In this document: piece after piece, positions 35,716 through 45,028 of the stretch
Numbering within the stretch: the first letter of the stretch is position 1
Layout of the letters: every line of letters begins with the position of its first letter
Made by a program: the position numbers and the translations under genes
Source: Alloprevotella sp.
GTDB lineage: Bacteria; Bacteroidota; Bacteroidia; Bacteroidales; Muribaculaceae
Assembly: GCA_023663135.1 (NCBI GenBank)
Contig: JAMPIE010000005.1
Span: forward strand, 1 to 64,000
Direction of reading: 5' to 3'
Length of the DNA: 64,000 nt
Notes under the pieces: generated by a model
Databases searched by the model: none
What the model saw: the letters and a program-made list of their open reading frames with translations, nothing else
What the model was told of the DNA's origin: nothing

Positions 35716-36846
35716 ATGGATTTCAAACTACAAGCCACCGCGCCCGGCAGCAATGCCCGCGCCGGGATAATCACCACCGGCCATGGGACTATTCAGACCC
35801 CCATCTTCATGCCGGTGGGGACGCTTGGCGCCGTCAAGGCCCTGCACATCCATGAGCTCAGCGACGACGTGAAAGCCCAGATAATACTCGGCAACACCTA
35901 CCACCTCTACCTCCGCCCCGGCATGGATGTTATCGCCAAGGCCGGCGGACTCCACCGCTTTAACGGCTGGACCCGACCCATCCTCACCGACTCGGGAGGC
36001 TTTCAGGTGTTTAGCCTCGCTGCCAATCGCAAGCTCACCGAAGAGGGTGCCCGTTTCCGCAGCCATATCGACGGCTCGCTTCATATCTTTACGCCTGAAA
36101 ACGTCGTCGAGACCCAGCGCATCATCGGCTCGGACATCATGATGGCTCTCGACGAGTGTCCACCGGGCGATGCCGAATATTCCTACGCTAAAAAGAGCCT
36201 CGGGCTCACTCAGCGTTGGCTCGAGCGCGGCTGGCGCCACTTCAACGCCACACAGCCCCATTATGGCCACTCTCAAGCCTTCTTCCCCATCGTCCAGGGA
36301 TGCCGTTTCCCCGACCTCAGGCGCGATGCCGCCCGTCACGTGGCCGACCTCGATGCCGAAGGAAACGCCATTGGAGGCCTGGCCGTCGGCGAGCCCACCG
36401 AGACCATGTATGAGATGATTGAGGTGGTCAACGAGATACTCCCCACCGATCGCCCGCGCTACCTCATGGGTGTAGGCACCCCAATCAACATCCTCGAGGC
36501 AATCGACCGCGGTGTTGACATGATGGACTGCGTAATGCCTACCCGCAACGGCCGAAACGGCATGCTCTTCACCGCCAATGGCGTGATGAACATGCGCAAC
36601 AAAAAATGGGCCGACGACTTCTCTGAGCTCGATCCCGATGGCACAGCCTTCGTTGACCATGTCTACTCCCGCGCTTATCTCCGTCATCTATTCATTGCCC
36701 AAGAGATTCTGGCCCTCCAGATCGCCTCTATCCACAATCTCGCCTTCTACCTTTGGCTTGTTGGCGAGGCAAGGCGTCATATCCTCGACGGCTCTTTCGC
36801 CTCATGGAAGCCTTCCATGGTGGAGCGTCTCTCCCGACGTCTCTAA
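35716..36846 (+). CDS. tgt: tRNA-guanine transglycosylase (Tgt) lacking the zinc cysteines
   Basis: Tgt exchanges guanine 34 for preQ1 in tRNAs with GUN anticodons. The 376-residue protein has the general-base Asp in ILTDSGGFQVFSL, the nucleophile D271 in DMMDCVMPTRNGRNG, and GGLAVGEP in the substrate pocket. The usual zinc site CxCxxC just before YSRAYLRHL is absent: the three positions are G309, A311 and D314 (GTAFVDHVYSRAYL), though the fourth ligand His survives in SIHNL. It lies 23 bp after ftsH and 21 bp before the LptF/G gene. Confidence 0.95.
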   Translation: MDFKLQATAPGSNARAGIITTGHGTIQTPIFMPVGTLGAVKALHIHELSDDVKAQIILGNTYHLYLRPGMDVIAKAGGLHRFNGWTRPILTDSGGFQVFSLAANRKLTEEGARFRSHIDGSLHIFTPENVVETQRIIGSDIMMALDECPPGDAEYSYAKKSLGLTQRWLERGWRHFNATQPHYGHSQAFFPIVQGCRFPDLRRDAARHVADLDAEGNAIGGLAVGEPTETMYEMIEVVNEILPTDRPRYLMGVGTPINILEAIDRGVDMMDCVMPTRNGRNGMLFTANGVMNMRNKKWADDFSELDPDGTAFVDHVYSRAYLRHLFIAQEILALQIASIHNLAFYLWLVGEARRHILDGSFASWKPSMVERLSRRL

Positions 36847-36867
36847 TTTCAGCCCTTTGACTTAGCG

Positions 36868-38034
36868 ATGAAGATGCCGAAGTTCTTACAAGCCATCTCG
36901 ACGGCCTCGCGCCGCGCAGTCTCGCACTTTCATATGCCTCGACGCTGGCCCAAATGGGCTCGCCTGCTCATCCTTGACCGCTATATCATCAAGAAATTTC
37001 TCGGCACATATATCTTTGCCATCATCCTGATCTTGGCCATCACGGTGATGTTTGACGTCAATGAGAAGCTCGACTCATTCCTCAAAGCTCCGCTGAGCGC
37101 CACTCTCTTTGACTATTTTCTTAACTTCCTCCCCTACTTTGCCAATCAGTTTTCGCCCCTCTTCACCTTCATCGCCGTCATCTTCTTCACCTCCAAGCTC
37201 GCCGGCAATAGCGAAATCATTGCAATGATGTCGTCGGGCATGAGCTTCAAGCGGCTCATGAAGCCATATATGCTATCGGCGGCCGTGATTGCCTTGGCAA
37301 CCTACATTTTGGCCGCCTATGTCATCCCTCCCGCCAACGTAAAACGCATCGACTACACCAACACCTACGTCAAAAACAAACGCGTAGAATATGGCGCCAA
37401 CATCCAGCTTCAGGTGGCCAAGGGGGAGATTGCCTATATGGCGCGATATGACAATAAGACAAAGACCGGATATAAATTCTCGCTCGAGACATTCAAAGAC
37501 AAGAAACTCGAGAGCCGACTGACGGCCAACACCATTCGATATGACACCCTCCACCGATGGCAGGTGCGCGACTATATGATTCGCACTCTTGAGGGCGACC
37601 GCGAGGTCATCTCCCGCGGCAATCGCCTCGACACCATCATTGAGATGGAGCCCCGCGACTTCCTCATCGCTAAAAACGACCACGAGATGATGACCACCCC
37701 GGCCCTCAGCGACTACATCTCTCGACAGAAAGAGCGCGGTGTGGCAAACATCAAGAGCTTTGAGATTGAATATCACAAACGATTTGCCATGACCGCCGCC
37801 GCCTTTATCCTCACCATCATTGGCATGTCGCTCTCCTCTCGCAAAGTAAAGGGGGGGATGGGCCTCAATATTGGCATTGGGTTGGTGCTCTCCTTCAGCT
37901 ACATTCTCTTTATGACCGTCACTTCAACCTTCGCTGTGAGCGGCCTGGCCCCCCCCATGCTCGCCATGTGGATTCCCAACATTGTCTATTCCATCATCGC
38001 CGTCATCGTCTGGCGCAAAGCATCTCGTCAATAA
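36868..38034 (+). CDS. LptF/LptG-family lipopolysaccharide export permease
   Basis: The 388-residue protein has the YjgP/YjgQ layout: an N-terminal region reaching the first membrane helix (LILDRYIIKKFLGTYIFAIILILAITVMFD), two more helices with ANQFSPLFTFIAVIFFTSKLAGNSE between residues 90 and 120, a periplasmic beta-jellyroll (about 165-290), and three C-terminal helices with KRFAMTAAAFILTIIGMSLSSRK. Such permeases work with LptB to pull LPS from the inner membrane. I cannot tell LptF from LptG. The N-terminal 30 residues are a basic extension. Confidence 0.92.
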   Translation: MKMPKFLQAISTASRRAVSHFHMPRRWPKWARLLILDRYIIKKFLGTYIFAIILILAITVMFDVNEKLDSFLKAPLSATLFDYFLNFLPYFANQFSPLFTFIAVIFFTSKLAGNSEIIAMMSSGMSFKRLMKPYMLSAAVIALATYILAAYVIPPANVKRIDYTNTYVKNKRVEYGANIQLQVAKGEIAYMARYDNKTKTGYKFSLETFKDKKLESRLTANTIRYDTLHRWQVRDYMIRTLEGDREVISRGNRLDTIIEMEPRDFLIAKNDHEMMTTPALSDYISRQKERGVANIKSFEIEYHKRFAMTAAAFILTIIGMSLSSRKVKGGMGLNIGIGLVLSFSYILFMTVTSTFAVSGLAPPMLAMWIPNIVYSIIAVIVWRKASRQ

Positions 38035-38056
38035 TCCTCTCCCCCATTTTCCTCGC

Positions 38057-39307
38057 ATGAACCGCATTCTGATCTCCGCCTTAGCCCTCATAGCACTCAC
38101 ACCCTGCCTCCCCTCGTCTGCTGCCCCCCGCAAGGTAAAGCGCGAAAATGCTGCCGAGCTCTACCGCCAGGCCGTGGAGGCCTTTGATGCCTATGACTTT
38201 GAGACTGCCGCCTCACTCCTCGAAAGAGCCTCCGACGCCCTCCCAGCCAAGGGAGCGACTGACGTCACTCAGGAGCAGATTGACGAACTGGCTGAGATGG
38301 CCGACCGCGGCCGTCTGATGCTCGACCGCGTAGAGAAAATCATTGTTATCGACTCTATTGAGGTGGCTCGCGAGGCCTTCTTTGAGGCCTACAGGCTCGA
38401 CCCCGCTGCCGGCTTGCTCCGCCCCGCCTCAGCCCTCCCTAATGGCCTTGAGGCCGTCAAGGAATCATCGGTATTCATCCCCGAAAACGGCCTCTCAATG
38501 ATATGGTCGGCGCCCGACTCGCTGGGCAATGCCGTCATCGCCGAAACCTCTATCCTGGCCGACGGATCTTACGAGACCCCGGAGTTGCACCCCGAGCTTA
38601 GCGCCGACGAGTGTGACGCCCTTTTCCCCTTCCTCATGGCCGATGGTGTGACCCTCTACTACGCCTCCGATGACCCTGCCATCTCGCTCGGCGGGTTTGA
38701 CATCCTCTTCACTCGGCGCAGTGGCGACTCCTTCCTCCAGCCCCAAAACATGGGCATGCCATACAATTCTCCCGCAAATGACTATCTCTTGGCCATAGAC
38801 GAAACCACCGGCACCGGTTGGTGGGCCACCGACCGCAACAACCCCGAGGGCGACTCCCTGACCATTTATCGCTTCATTCCCAACGACCTGCGCGTCAACT
38901 ACAACAGCGACGACATAGACAACATCACCACCTTCGCCCGCCTCGACAATTTCAAAGCCACACAGCCCGCCGGGACCGACTACTCTGAGCTCCTTGCCAG
39001 GCCCGTGGCCTCCGACGTCAAGGCTCCCGCCCAATCCTTCCGCCTATCCATCCCCGGCAAAGGGATTGTCACCTCTCTCGACGGATTGACCAACCCTCAA
39101 GCCCGCCGGTTGGCCCGTAAATGGCTCGACCTCAACCGCGAGATTGAGCAAGACTCCCGCCGCCTCGACACCCTCCGACGCTCATATGCCTCGGGCCACC
39201 GCTCTGTTGCCGACGAGATTATGACCCTGGAGCGGCACATCCCCGAGCTCCGCAACCAGCTCAAGCTCATCCTCAACGACATTGTCCGCGCCGAAAACAA
39301 TCTTTAA
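38057..39307 (+). CDS. Secreted protein with TPR-like N terminus and PD40/WD40-like repeats
   Basis: A signal peptide (RILISALALIALTPCLPSSAA) opens the 416-residue product. Residues 35-120 are helical and TPR-like (AAELYRQAVEAFDAYDFETAASLLERA). The middle has beta-propeller-like repeats of the PD40 type (VTLYYASDDPAISLGGFDILFTRR; GTGWWATDRNN). The last 60 residues are a coiled coil (LDLNREIEQDSRRLDTLRRSY). Similar proteins in Bacteroidales are envelope-associated, but no function is known. I chose the ATG at 38057 because it starts the signal peptide; the longer frame overlaps the upstream gene. Gaps are 22 bp before and 26 bp after. Confidence 0.82.
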   Translation: MNRILISALALIALTPCLPSSAAPRKVKRENAAELYRQAVEAFDAYDFETAASLLERASDALPAKGATDVTQEQIDELAEMADRGRLMLDRVEKIIVIDSIEVAREAFFEAYRLDPAAGLLRPASALPNGLEAVKESSVFIPENGLSMIWSAPDSLGNAVIAETSILADGSYETPELHPELSADECDALFPFLMADGVTLYYASDDPAISLGGFDILFTRRSGDSFLQPQNMGMPYNSPANDYLLAIDETTGTGWWATDRNNPEGDSLTIYRFIPNDLRVNYNSDDIDNITTFARLDNFKATQPAGTDYSELLARPVASDVKAPAQSFRLSIPGKGIVTSLDGLTNPQARRLARKWLDLNREIEQDSRRLDTLRRSYASGHRSVADEIMTLERHIPELRNQLKLILNDIVRAENNL

Positions 39308-39333
39308 TCCTCCATATTTTCTCTCCAACCCAC

Positions 39334-40776
39334 ATGACCCTTTTCCTAATAGCCCTCGCCCTGCTCATCGGCGGTTATTTCACCTACGGCCTAATCATCG
39401 ACCGCGTCCTTGCAACCGACCCTAAAAGGCCCATGCCGTGCAATACCCATCGCGACGGAGTTGACTTTATCCCCATCCCGGCCTGGAAGGCCTTCCTTAT
39501 ACAATTTCTCAACATCGCAGGCCTCGGCCCCATCTTCGGCGCCATCATGGGCGTGATGTTTGGTCCAGCCGCCTTTCTTTGGATCACCTTTGGCACCATC
39601 TTTGCCGGTGCCGTCCACGACTTTGTCTCAGGTGTAGTCTCAATTCGCTCCGGAGGCGCTTCACTCCCCGAGATTGTAGGCGAAAACCTCGGCCTCAATG
39701 TCAAGAGGGCAATGACGCTCTTCTCTTGCGTGCTCCTCATCCTCGTGGGGGCAGTCTTTATCTCCACTCCCGCCTCCATCATAGCCGAGCTCACTCCAGC
39801 GGCGCTCGACAAGTGGTTTTGGGTTGTGGCCATCTTCATCTATTACCTCCTGGCCACTCTCCTGCCCATCGACAAGCTCATAGGCAATCTCTACCCCATA
39901 TTTGGCCTGGCCCTCCTCTTTATGGCCGCCGGAATTATGGGTGTAATGCTACTCGACCCCTCGGTGCAAATCCCCGTCGACATACAAGCCGGCCTTGGCT
40001 CGCGTAGCTCAAGCCCCGTTTTCCCCATGATGTTTGTCTCCATTGCATGCGGTGCCATCTCAGGCTTCCACGCCACCCAAAGCCCCATGATGGCTCGCTG
40101 CCTTACCAATGAACGCCTCGCGCGGCCCATCTTCTACGGTGCCATGGTAGCCGAGGGGATTGTGGCTCTCATTTGGGCCGCTGCGGCAATTGCTTTCACC
40201 GGTGGATATGACCAGCTCGCCGGCTATTTCGCCTCCCACGCCGGAGGAGCCGCCACCCTCGTCAACGACATATCACTCACATGGCTCGGAGCCCTCGGCG
40301 GCGTCCTTGCTATCCTTGGCGTTGTGGCTGCCCCAATCACTTCCGGCGATACTGCCCTGCGATCCACGCGCCTCATCATCGCCGACTTCCTCCACCTCGA
40401 CCAGTCTTCTTTCCTCAAGCGCGTCATGGTGTCGCTCCCCATCTTTGCCATCGTGGCAATGCTCATGTTTATTGACTTCAACATCCTTTGGCGCTACTTC
40501 GCCTGGAGCAACCAAACCCTCTCGGAGTTTACCCTCTGGGCCGTCACCGTCTATCTCGCCCGCCATCGCCGCCTATATATCGTCACTCTCATCCCGGCAG
40601 TGTTCATGACCATCGTCTGCACCTCCTATCTCCTCTATGCACCCTCGCCTGAAGGCCTGGGTCTTGATATGCCTGTGGCCGTGGGCATAGGCATCCTCGT
40701 GGCCATGATTTTCTCAGGTCTATTCATGGCCCGCAAAAAGAGCCTCCCACAACCCATTGCTCCCGAAAACGCCTGA
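39334..40776 (+). CDS. CstA-family carbon-starvation transporter (short form)
   Basis: The 480-residue protein has about 13 hydrophobic segments and the CstA hallmarks GVDFIPIPAWKAFLIQFLNIAGLGPIFG, AGAVHDFVSGVVSIRSGGASLPEIVGE, and CGAISGFHATQSPMMARCLTNE. CstA proteins import peptides or pyruvate during carbon limitation. At 480 residues this is the short form seen in many anaerobes, missing most of the C-terminal region of E. coli CstA. Substrate is not predictable from sequence. It belongs to the rsfS-to-DUF4421 run. Confidence 0.92.
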   Translation: MTLFLIALALLIGGYFTYGLIIDRVLATDPKRPMPCNTHRDGVDFIPIPAWKAFLIQFLNIAGLGPIFGAIMGVMFGPAAFLWITFGTIFAGAVHDFVSGVVSIRSGGASLPEIVGENLGLNVKRAMTLFSCVLLILVGAVFISTPASIIAELTPAALDKWFWVVAIFIYYLLATLLPIDKLIGNLYPIFGLALLFMAAGIMGVMLLDPSVQIPVDIQAGLGSRSSSPVFPMMFVSIACGAISGFHATQSPMMARCLTNERLARPIFYGAMVAEGIVALIWAAAAIAFTGGYDQLAGYFASHAGGAATLVNDISLTWLGALGGVLAILGVVAAPITSGDTALRSTRLIIADFLHLDQSSFLKRVMVSLPIFAIVAMLMFIDFNILWRYFAWSNQTLSEFTLWAVTVYLARHRRLYIVTLIPAVFMTIVCTSYLLYAPSPEGLGLDMPVAVGIGILVAMIFSGLFMARKKSLPQPIAPENA

Positions 40777-40796
40777 CATCCTGCCAAGCTCCCTCT

Positions 40797-41630
40797 ATGC
40801 CAGTCTCACCATCATTCCAAAAGATACTTGACGAGCTAAACCCGGCGCGCCCCTATACCCTTCACAGCCATACTCAATGGTGTGACGGGCGCGCCACCAT
40901 TGATGAGATGGCTCGCGCTGCCCATCTCGCCGGGATGACTCATTACGGCCTGTCGCCCCACTCTCCCATTCCACTCCCCTCTTCATGCAACATGAGCCGG
41001 ACAGCCGTGCTTGAATATCTCGCCGAAGGCGCTCGCCTCAAGGATGAATATGAAGGGAAGATGAAGATACTGCTCTCTATGGAGATTGATTATCTATCAC
41101 CCCAATGGAGCCCGGCAGCAGAATTCTTTCAAGACCTTCCGCTCGACTACAGAATTGGCTCAGTCCACTTCATTCCCAACCAAAAGGGAGAATACAGCGA
41201 CATCGACGGCTCGCCTCAACGTTTTGCCGCCTACCTCGCCGACCGATTCGGAGGCGACTTGCGATATGTCGTCGACACTTTCTTTGACCAGACCGAAGCC
41301 ATGATTGCCGCCGGAGGCTTTGACATCATTGGCCACTTTGACAAGATTGGCTACAATGCCTCTACCATTGAACCCGGCATCGACCGCCTCCCATGGTACT
41401 CCCGACGCATGGAGAGCCTCATCCGAGCCATCATTGATGGCGGCATCGCCGTCGAGATCAACACCAAGGCCTATCCCAAGACCGGGCGTTTCTTCCCCGC
41501 CGTTGAGTGGTGGCCCGTGCTCATTGAGGCTCGCGTGCCTCTCGTGATTAATTCCGACGCCCACTTCCCCGAGCTGATCAACGCCGGTCGGTCCGAGGCC
41601 CTTGCCTTCTTGTCGGCTCTCAATAATTGA
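40797..41630 (+). CDS. PHP-domain phosphatase, histidinol-phosphatase type
   Basis: The 277-residue PHP protein has TLHSHTQWCDG (His-x-His metal motif), HYGLSPHSPIPL, a metal-ligand Glu in ILLSMEIDYL, GSVHFIPN, IIGHFDKIG and the C-terminal INSDAHFPE. Order and spacing match HisK-type histidinol-phosphate phosphatases, which complete the second-last step of histidine synthesis. No other his genes are nearby, so another phosphoester substrate is possible. Confidence 0.85.
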   Translation: MPVSPSFQKILDELNPARPYTLHSHTQWCDGRATIDEMARAAHLAGMTHYGLSPHSPIPLPSSCNMSRTAVLEYLAEGARLKDEYEGKMKILLSMEIDYLSPQWSPAAEFFQDLPLDYRIGSVHFIPNQKGEYSDIDGSPQRFAAYLADRFGGDLRYVVDTFFDQTEAMIAAGGFDIIGHFDKIGYNASTIEPGIDRLPWYSRRMESLIRAIIDGGIAVEINTKAYPKTGRFFPAVEWWPVLIEARVPLVINSDAHFPELINAGRSEALAFLSALNN

Positions 41631-41636
41631 CGATCT

Positions 41637-42779
41637 ATGAAAACCCGACTGCTCGCACTCTTTTCAGCACTGGCAATGGCCCTCTCGGCTCTTGCCGACA
41701 TCCATTCCACAGAGGCAGCCGACACCATCATCCCCCTTGCCGCATCCGACACCATCACCCCCCTGAGAGGCCGCAACTGGGTCGAGCAGCTCATCAACTC
41801 CGGCTTTCATATCAACGACCCTCGCATCAATTATCCGCGCTTCCCCCGCTTTGCCCTGAAGGTCTACAACTGGGGCGACCATACATTTAATCACTACGAC
41901 TCTACCTTCGTTGTAGGTTCGGGCAAAAACTGGAAAGCTCAATTAAAAAACGAGCTATGGATGCGTACTTACATGATGGAGCTCGCCGATAAATCAACCA
42001 TCCACATCACCTCGCGGCTCTACGACGACATCGGCCTCTACGTCTCCTTCATGGCTGTGAGCCTCGGCTACACAATCAACCTCAACAATTACATGGGCGA
42101 CGACACCAAGCGACATCGCTTCGACCTGAGCTTCACCTGCTCGCGCCTGGCCTTCAACTACTGGCACCAAAAGGTGATTGGCGGAGCAATGATACGCAAG
42201 TTTGGCGACTATGACGAGGGCCATCGACTCAGCTATAAGTTTAGCGACATCGACGTGGCCGATACCCATATGGAACTCTATTACATCTTCAACAACAAAG
42301 AGTACTCTCAAGCCGCTGCTTATTGCTTCTCCAAATATCAGCTCAAAAGCGCAGGCTCTTGGATCCTCGGCTTTAGCTACGATCGCCACAACATGGAGCT
42401 CGACTTCAGTAACATGCCCCGCGAGATGCTTGCCGCCCTCCCCACTCTACAGACTCAATACCATATCCGTTATAGCGACTACTGCGTCATTGGCGGATAT
42501 GCCCGCAACTGGGTGCTCTATCCCCGACGTTGGCTCATCAACCTCACCACCCTCCCCTTTATCGGCTACAAGCACTCCTCTACCGACGACAAGCCCGACC
42601 GCGACATACGCGACATGATCTCTATCAACCTGGGCATGATGGGCTCCGTGGTCTACAACCATCGCGCCCTCTTCCTTGCCCTTCAAGCCCGCTTCAACGG
42701 CTTCCTCAACCTGTCGCCCGACTACACCTTCTTCTCCTCCACCCAGCTCGGAACTCTCGTCGTAGGCTTCCGCTTCTGA
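41637..42779 (+). CDS. DUF4421-like outer-membrane barrel protein
   Basis: The 380-residue product starts with a signal peptide (LLALFSALAMALSALA) and has long amphipathic beta strands throughout, ending in Phe (LGTLVVGFRF). Segments such as DDIGLYVSFMAVSLGYTINLN and SAGSWILGFSYDRHNMELD match the DUF4421 family of Bacteroidales. Function is unknown. It starts 6 bp after the phosphatase gene. Its stop codon directly abuts the stop of the convergent TRIC gene, with no bases between, and I see no terminator. Confidence 0.82.
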   Translation: MKTRLLALFSALAMALSALADIHSTEAADTIIPLAASDTITPLRGRNWVEQLINSGFHINDPRINYPRFPRFALKVYNWGDHTFNHYDSTFVVGSGKNWKAQLKNELWMRTYMMELADKSTIHITSRLYDDIGLYVSFMAVSLGYTINLNNYMGDDTKRHRFDLSFTCSRLAFNYWHQKVIGGAMIRKFGDYDEGHRLSYKFSDIDVADTHMELYYIFNNKEYSQAAAYCFSKYQLKSAGSWILGFSYDRHNMELDFSNMPREMLAALPTLQTQYHIRYSDYCVIGGYARNWVLYPRRWLINLTTLPFIGYKHSSTDDKPDRDIRDMISINLGMMGSVVYNHRALFLALQARFNGFLNLSPDYTFFSSTQLGTLVVGFRF

Positions 42780-43427
42780 TTAGCGGCGGCGTAACTCTTC
42801 TTTCTTCACCGGGGCGAGGATGGGCAGATGGAGATTGTAACGAAGGGTCAACACCCTTATGCCTATGATGACTATGGCACACACAAGACCTTGCCACATA
42901 TATGAGGCGCCGGCCATCCCGGCAAGCCAATAGGCCACGCAGCCGGCAAGACAGGCCGTGGCATAGATATCTTTCCGGAAGATTAGCGGCTCTTCATTGA
43001 TGAGCAGGTCGCGGATCACTCCGCCAAAGGCACCAGTGATGATTCCCATACATGAGGCCACCCACATCGGATAGCCTATGGCAAGTGACTTCTGGATGCC
43101 TATGACACAGAAGAGGGCGAGGCCTATGGAGTCGAAAACAAAGAGTATCTTGTCGCGCGACACGAGAAACGACCTGAACACCATCACCGTCACCAACGAC
43201 ATTGCCGTCACAGCCAGATACCACCAGGTCTGCATCCAAAACACCGGGATGTCGAGCAACACGTCGCGGAGTGTGCCGCCCCCACAGGCCGTGACTAAGC
43301 CTACCGTATAGGCTCCAAACCAATCAAAGCGCTTCGCAGCGGCAAGTCTGATGCCTGAGATGGCCGCTGCCACCGTGCCTATCACCTCGGTCACGAAAAG
43401 AAAGGTCTCTTCCACTGTCTCTGTCAA
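42780..43427 (-). CDS. TRIC/UPF0126-family membrane protein
   Basis: The 215-residue protein has two copies of a three-helix unit, each with a glycine motif: TACGGGTLRDVLLDIP and GAFGGVIRDLLINEEP. This is the TRIC-channel family (YadS/YicG in E. coli), which form trimeric cation or small-solute channels in the inner membrane. Substrate is uncertain; E. coli homologues have been linked to glycine uptake. It starts on the base next to the coaE stop, so the two genes are in one operon. Confidence 0.88.
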   Translation of the reverse strand: MTETVEETFLFVTEVIGTVAAAISGIRLAAAKRFDWFGAYTVGLVTACGGGTLRDVLLDIPVFWMQTWWYLAVTAMSLVTVMVFRSFLVSRDKILFVFDSIGLALFCVIGIQKSLAIGYPMWVASCMGIITGAFGGVIRDLLINEEPLIFRKDIYATACLAGCVAYWLAGMAGASYMWQGLVCAIVIIGIRVLTLRYNLHLPILAPVKKEELRRR

Positions 43428-44030
43428 TCAAGAAAGCAAATGTTCAACGTGGGGAAGGACGGGTGTTAATCCATCATTGACTATAAGGCTCACATCTTCA
43501 TGAAGCATCTCGGGGACAAATGAGTCTTGTGAGGAAATTCGCGCCATAGCTTCATCGCGCGACAGCCCGCTGCGTTTGGCCACCCGCTCTATGCGCGTCT
43601 CCACCGGGGCTATAACCTCCCACACCCTCCCGGCCATACGGTCGATGCGGCTCTGATATAGGATTGCGGTCTCAACAAACGCCGGTCCTCGCCCCTGGCG
43701 TTCCTCAGCCCACAGAGCAAGGTCGGCTCTCACTGCAGTGTGAGTGATGTCGTTAAGCCTATTTAGCATTTTTCTGTCATTAAAGACTATAGCGGCAAGC
43801 TCACGTCTGACCAGGCCGCCCCCCTCATCAAAGATGTCGGCGCCAAAAGCCTCAGCAAGCGCCAGCTTTATCTCGGCCCTCTCCATAAGGACACGGGCGC
43901 GCATGTCGCAGTCATACACCTCATAGCCCATGGCGGCTACTATGCGCGCCACTACGCTCTTGCCCGAGCCTATGCCCCCGGTGATGGCTATAAGGTCTGG
44001 AAATCGCCGAGTGTGGTCAGTTATGGTCAT
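43428..44030 (-). CDS. coaE: Dephospho-CoA kinase
   Basis: CoaE phosphorylates the 3'-OH of dephospho-CoA, the last step of CoA synthesis. The 200-residue protein has P-loop GGIGSGKS, YDCDMRARVLME with the substrate-binding Asp, and ETAILYQSRIDRMAGRVWEV. It overlaps the upstream YbbR gene by 14 bp and abuts the downstream TRIC gene. Confidence 0.96.
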   Translation of the reverse strand: MTITDHTRRFPDLIAITGGIGSGKSVVARIVAAMGYEVYDCDMRARVLMERAEIKLALAEAFGADIFDEGGGLVRRELAAIVFNDRKMLNRLNDITHTAVRADLALWAEERQGRGPAFVETAILYQSRIDRMAGRVWEVIAPVETRIERVAKRSGLSRDEAMARISSQDSFVPEMLHEDVSLIVNDGLTPVLPHVEHLLS

Positions 44031-45015
44031 GCTCTATGATATATTCCACACTATCAGGGCTCATCGAGATGCTGTAATAACGCCCGGCTATGGGTCCGAG
44101 CTCCACGGCAATCTTGCCGCTCTGCGAGCGCAGCGCGTCTTGATAGCTGACAAATGCCCTTATGGGATAGTCCTCGCCATACTTACTCATCGGGACGAGA
44201 TATGACACCTCCACCGAGGCCGGGAAGGTGACAAGACGTGTATCGTGTGGGAGGTCGCCCGACTCTATCTCGACATTGCATTTCTTCGCAATCAAGGGCT
44301 CCACCGGGACTGTCACTATCACATGGTCGGGGATAGCACGCATCCCTTCCGGTGCCGCCACTTTCACGTCATAACGCGAAGTATCTTTCACTCCGGTCTT
44401 GGCTATAAGCTCGGTGGAGACGGAGCGCACCGATGAGGGGATGTCGCCAACGGCATAGAGTGTCACCGAGTCGACATTGGCCGTCGGCTCACCCGACTGA
44501 ATTGAGAGCAGGTCGGCAGTAATGTCGGTCAATATCTTAAGAGGCACTCTGCGTCCCGGACCCGTAGTGAAGGTAACAGTCAGAGAGTCGGGCTTGGCCG
44601 AAAGTATCTGCACCCCCTGGCCAAAATAGTCGCGCAAGCGCGCCTCCAACTTCTGCTGCGACACGCTAAAGACGCCGTCAACTGCGTTGGCAGCGTCAAA
44701 GCTTATTTTCATCGGCGATGGCCGGCCCCACATGAAACGCACCAATTGAGCCCCCTTGCCCTGGACTGTGGCCGAGATGTAAGGGGGAAACTCCTGGATG
44801 AGGGTCACGCTGTCGGGCAGATTGTCGGCCTGCAGCGGCACGTCATAGTTGCGCTGCACCTCTGAGTCAAGCGACATCAGGAGCCAAAACACAAAGGCCA
44901 CACATACAAAGAGCAAATAAATCATGACATTGCGCCCCCGAGTGGAGTGCAATGCGCTCAATGCCTTATCGTAAATGGCACTCAGACGTCGCCTGGCCTG
45001 ACCGTCCATCACCAC
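44017..45015 (-). CDS. YbbR-domain membrane-anchored protein
   Basis: One N-terminal membrane helix (MIYLLFVCVAFVFWLLMSL, about residues 30-48) is followed by periplasmic YbbR-type beta repeats to residue 332 (RNYDVPLQADNLPDSVTLIQEFP; RRVPLKILTDITADL). YbbR (CdaR) proteins in Firmicutes regulate the cyclase CdaA, but no cdaA is adjacent here. The order nusB-yajC-YbbR-coaE is common in Bacteroidales. The start may be residue 1 or the Met at residue 3. Confidence 0.85.
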   Translation of the reverse strand: MVMDGQARRRLSAIYDKALSALHSTRGRNVMIYLLFVCVAFVFWLLMSLDSEVQRNYDVPLQADNLPDSVTLIQEFPPYISATVQGKGAQLVRFMWGRPSPMKISFDAANAVDGVFSVSQQKLEARLRDYFGQGVQILSAKPDSLTVTFTTGPGRRVPLKILTDITADLLSIQSGEPTANVDSVTLYAVGDIPSSVRSVSTELIAKTGVKDTSRYDVKVAAPEGMRAIPDHVIVTVPVEPLIAKKCNVEIESGDLPHDTRLVTFPASVEVSYLVPMSKYGEDYPIRAFVSYQDALRSQSGKIAVELGPIAGRYYSISMSPDSVEYIIEHDHN

Positions 45016-45028
45016 CGACTATGAGGCC

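Noticed and set aside
35728-36687. 319-codon minus-strand frame across tgt
   Set aside because: Antisense shadow of tgt for the same codon-use reason; no promoter or domain.
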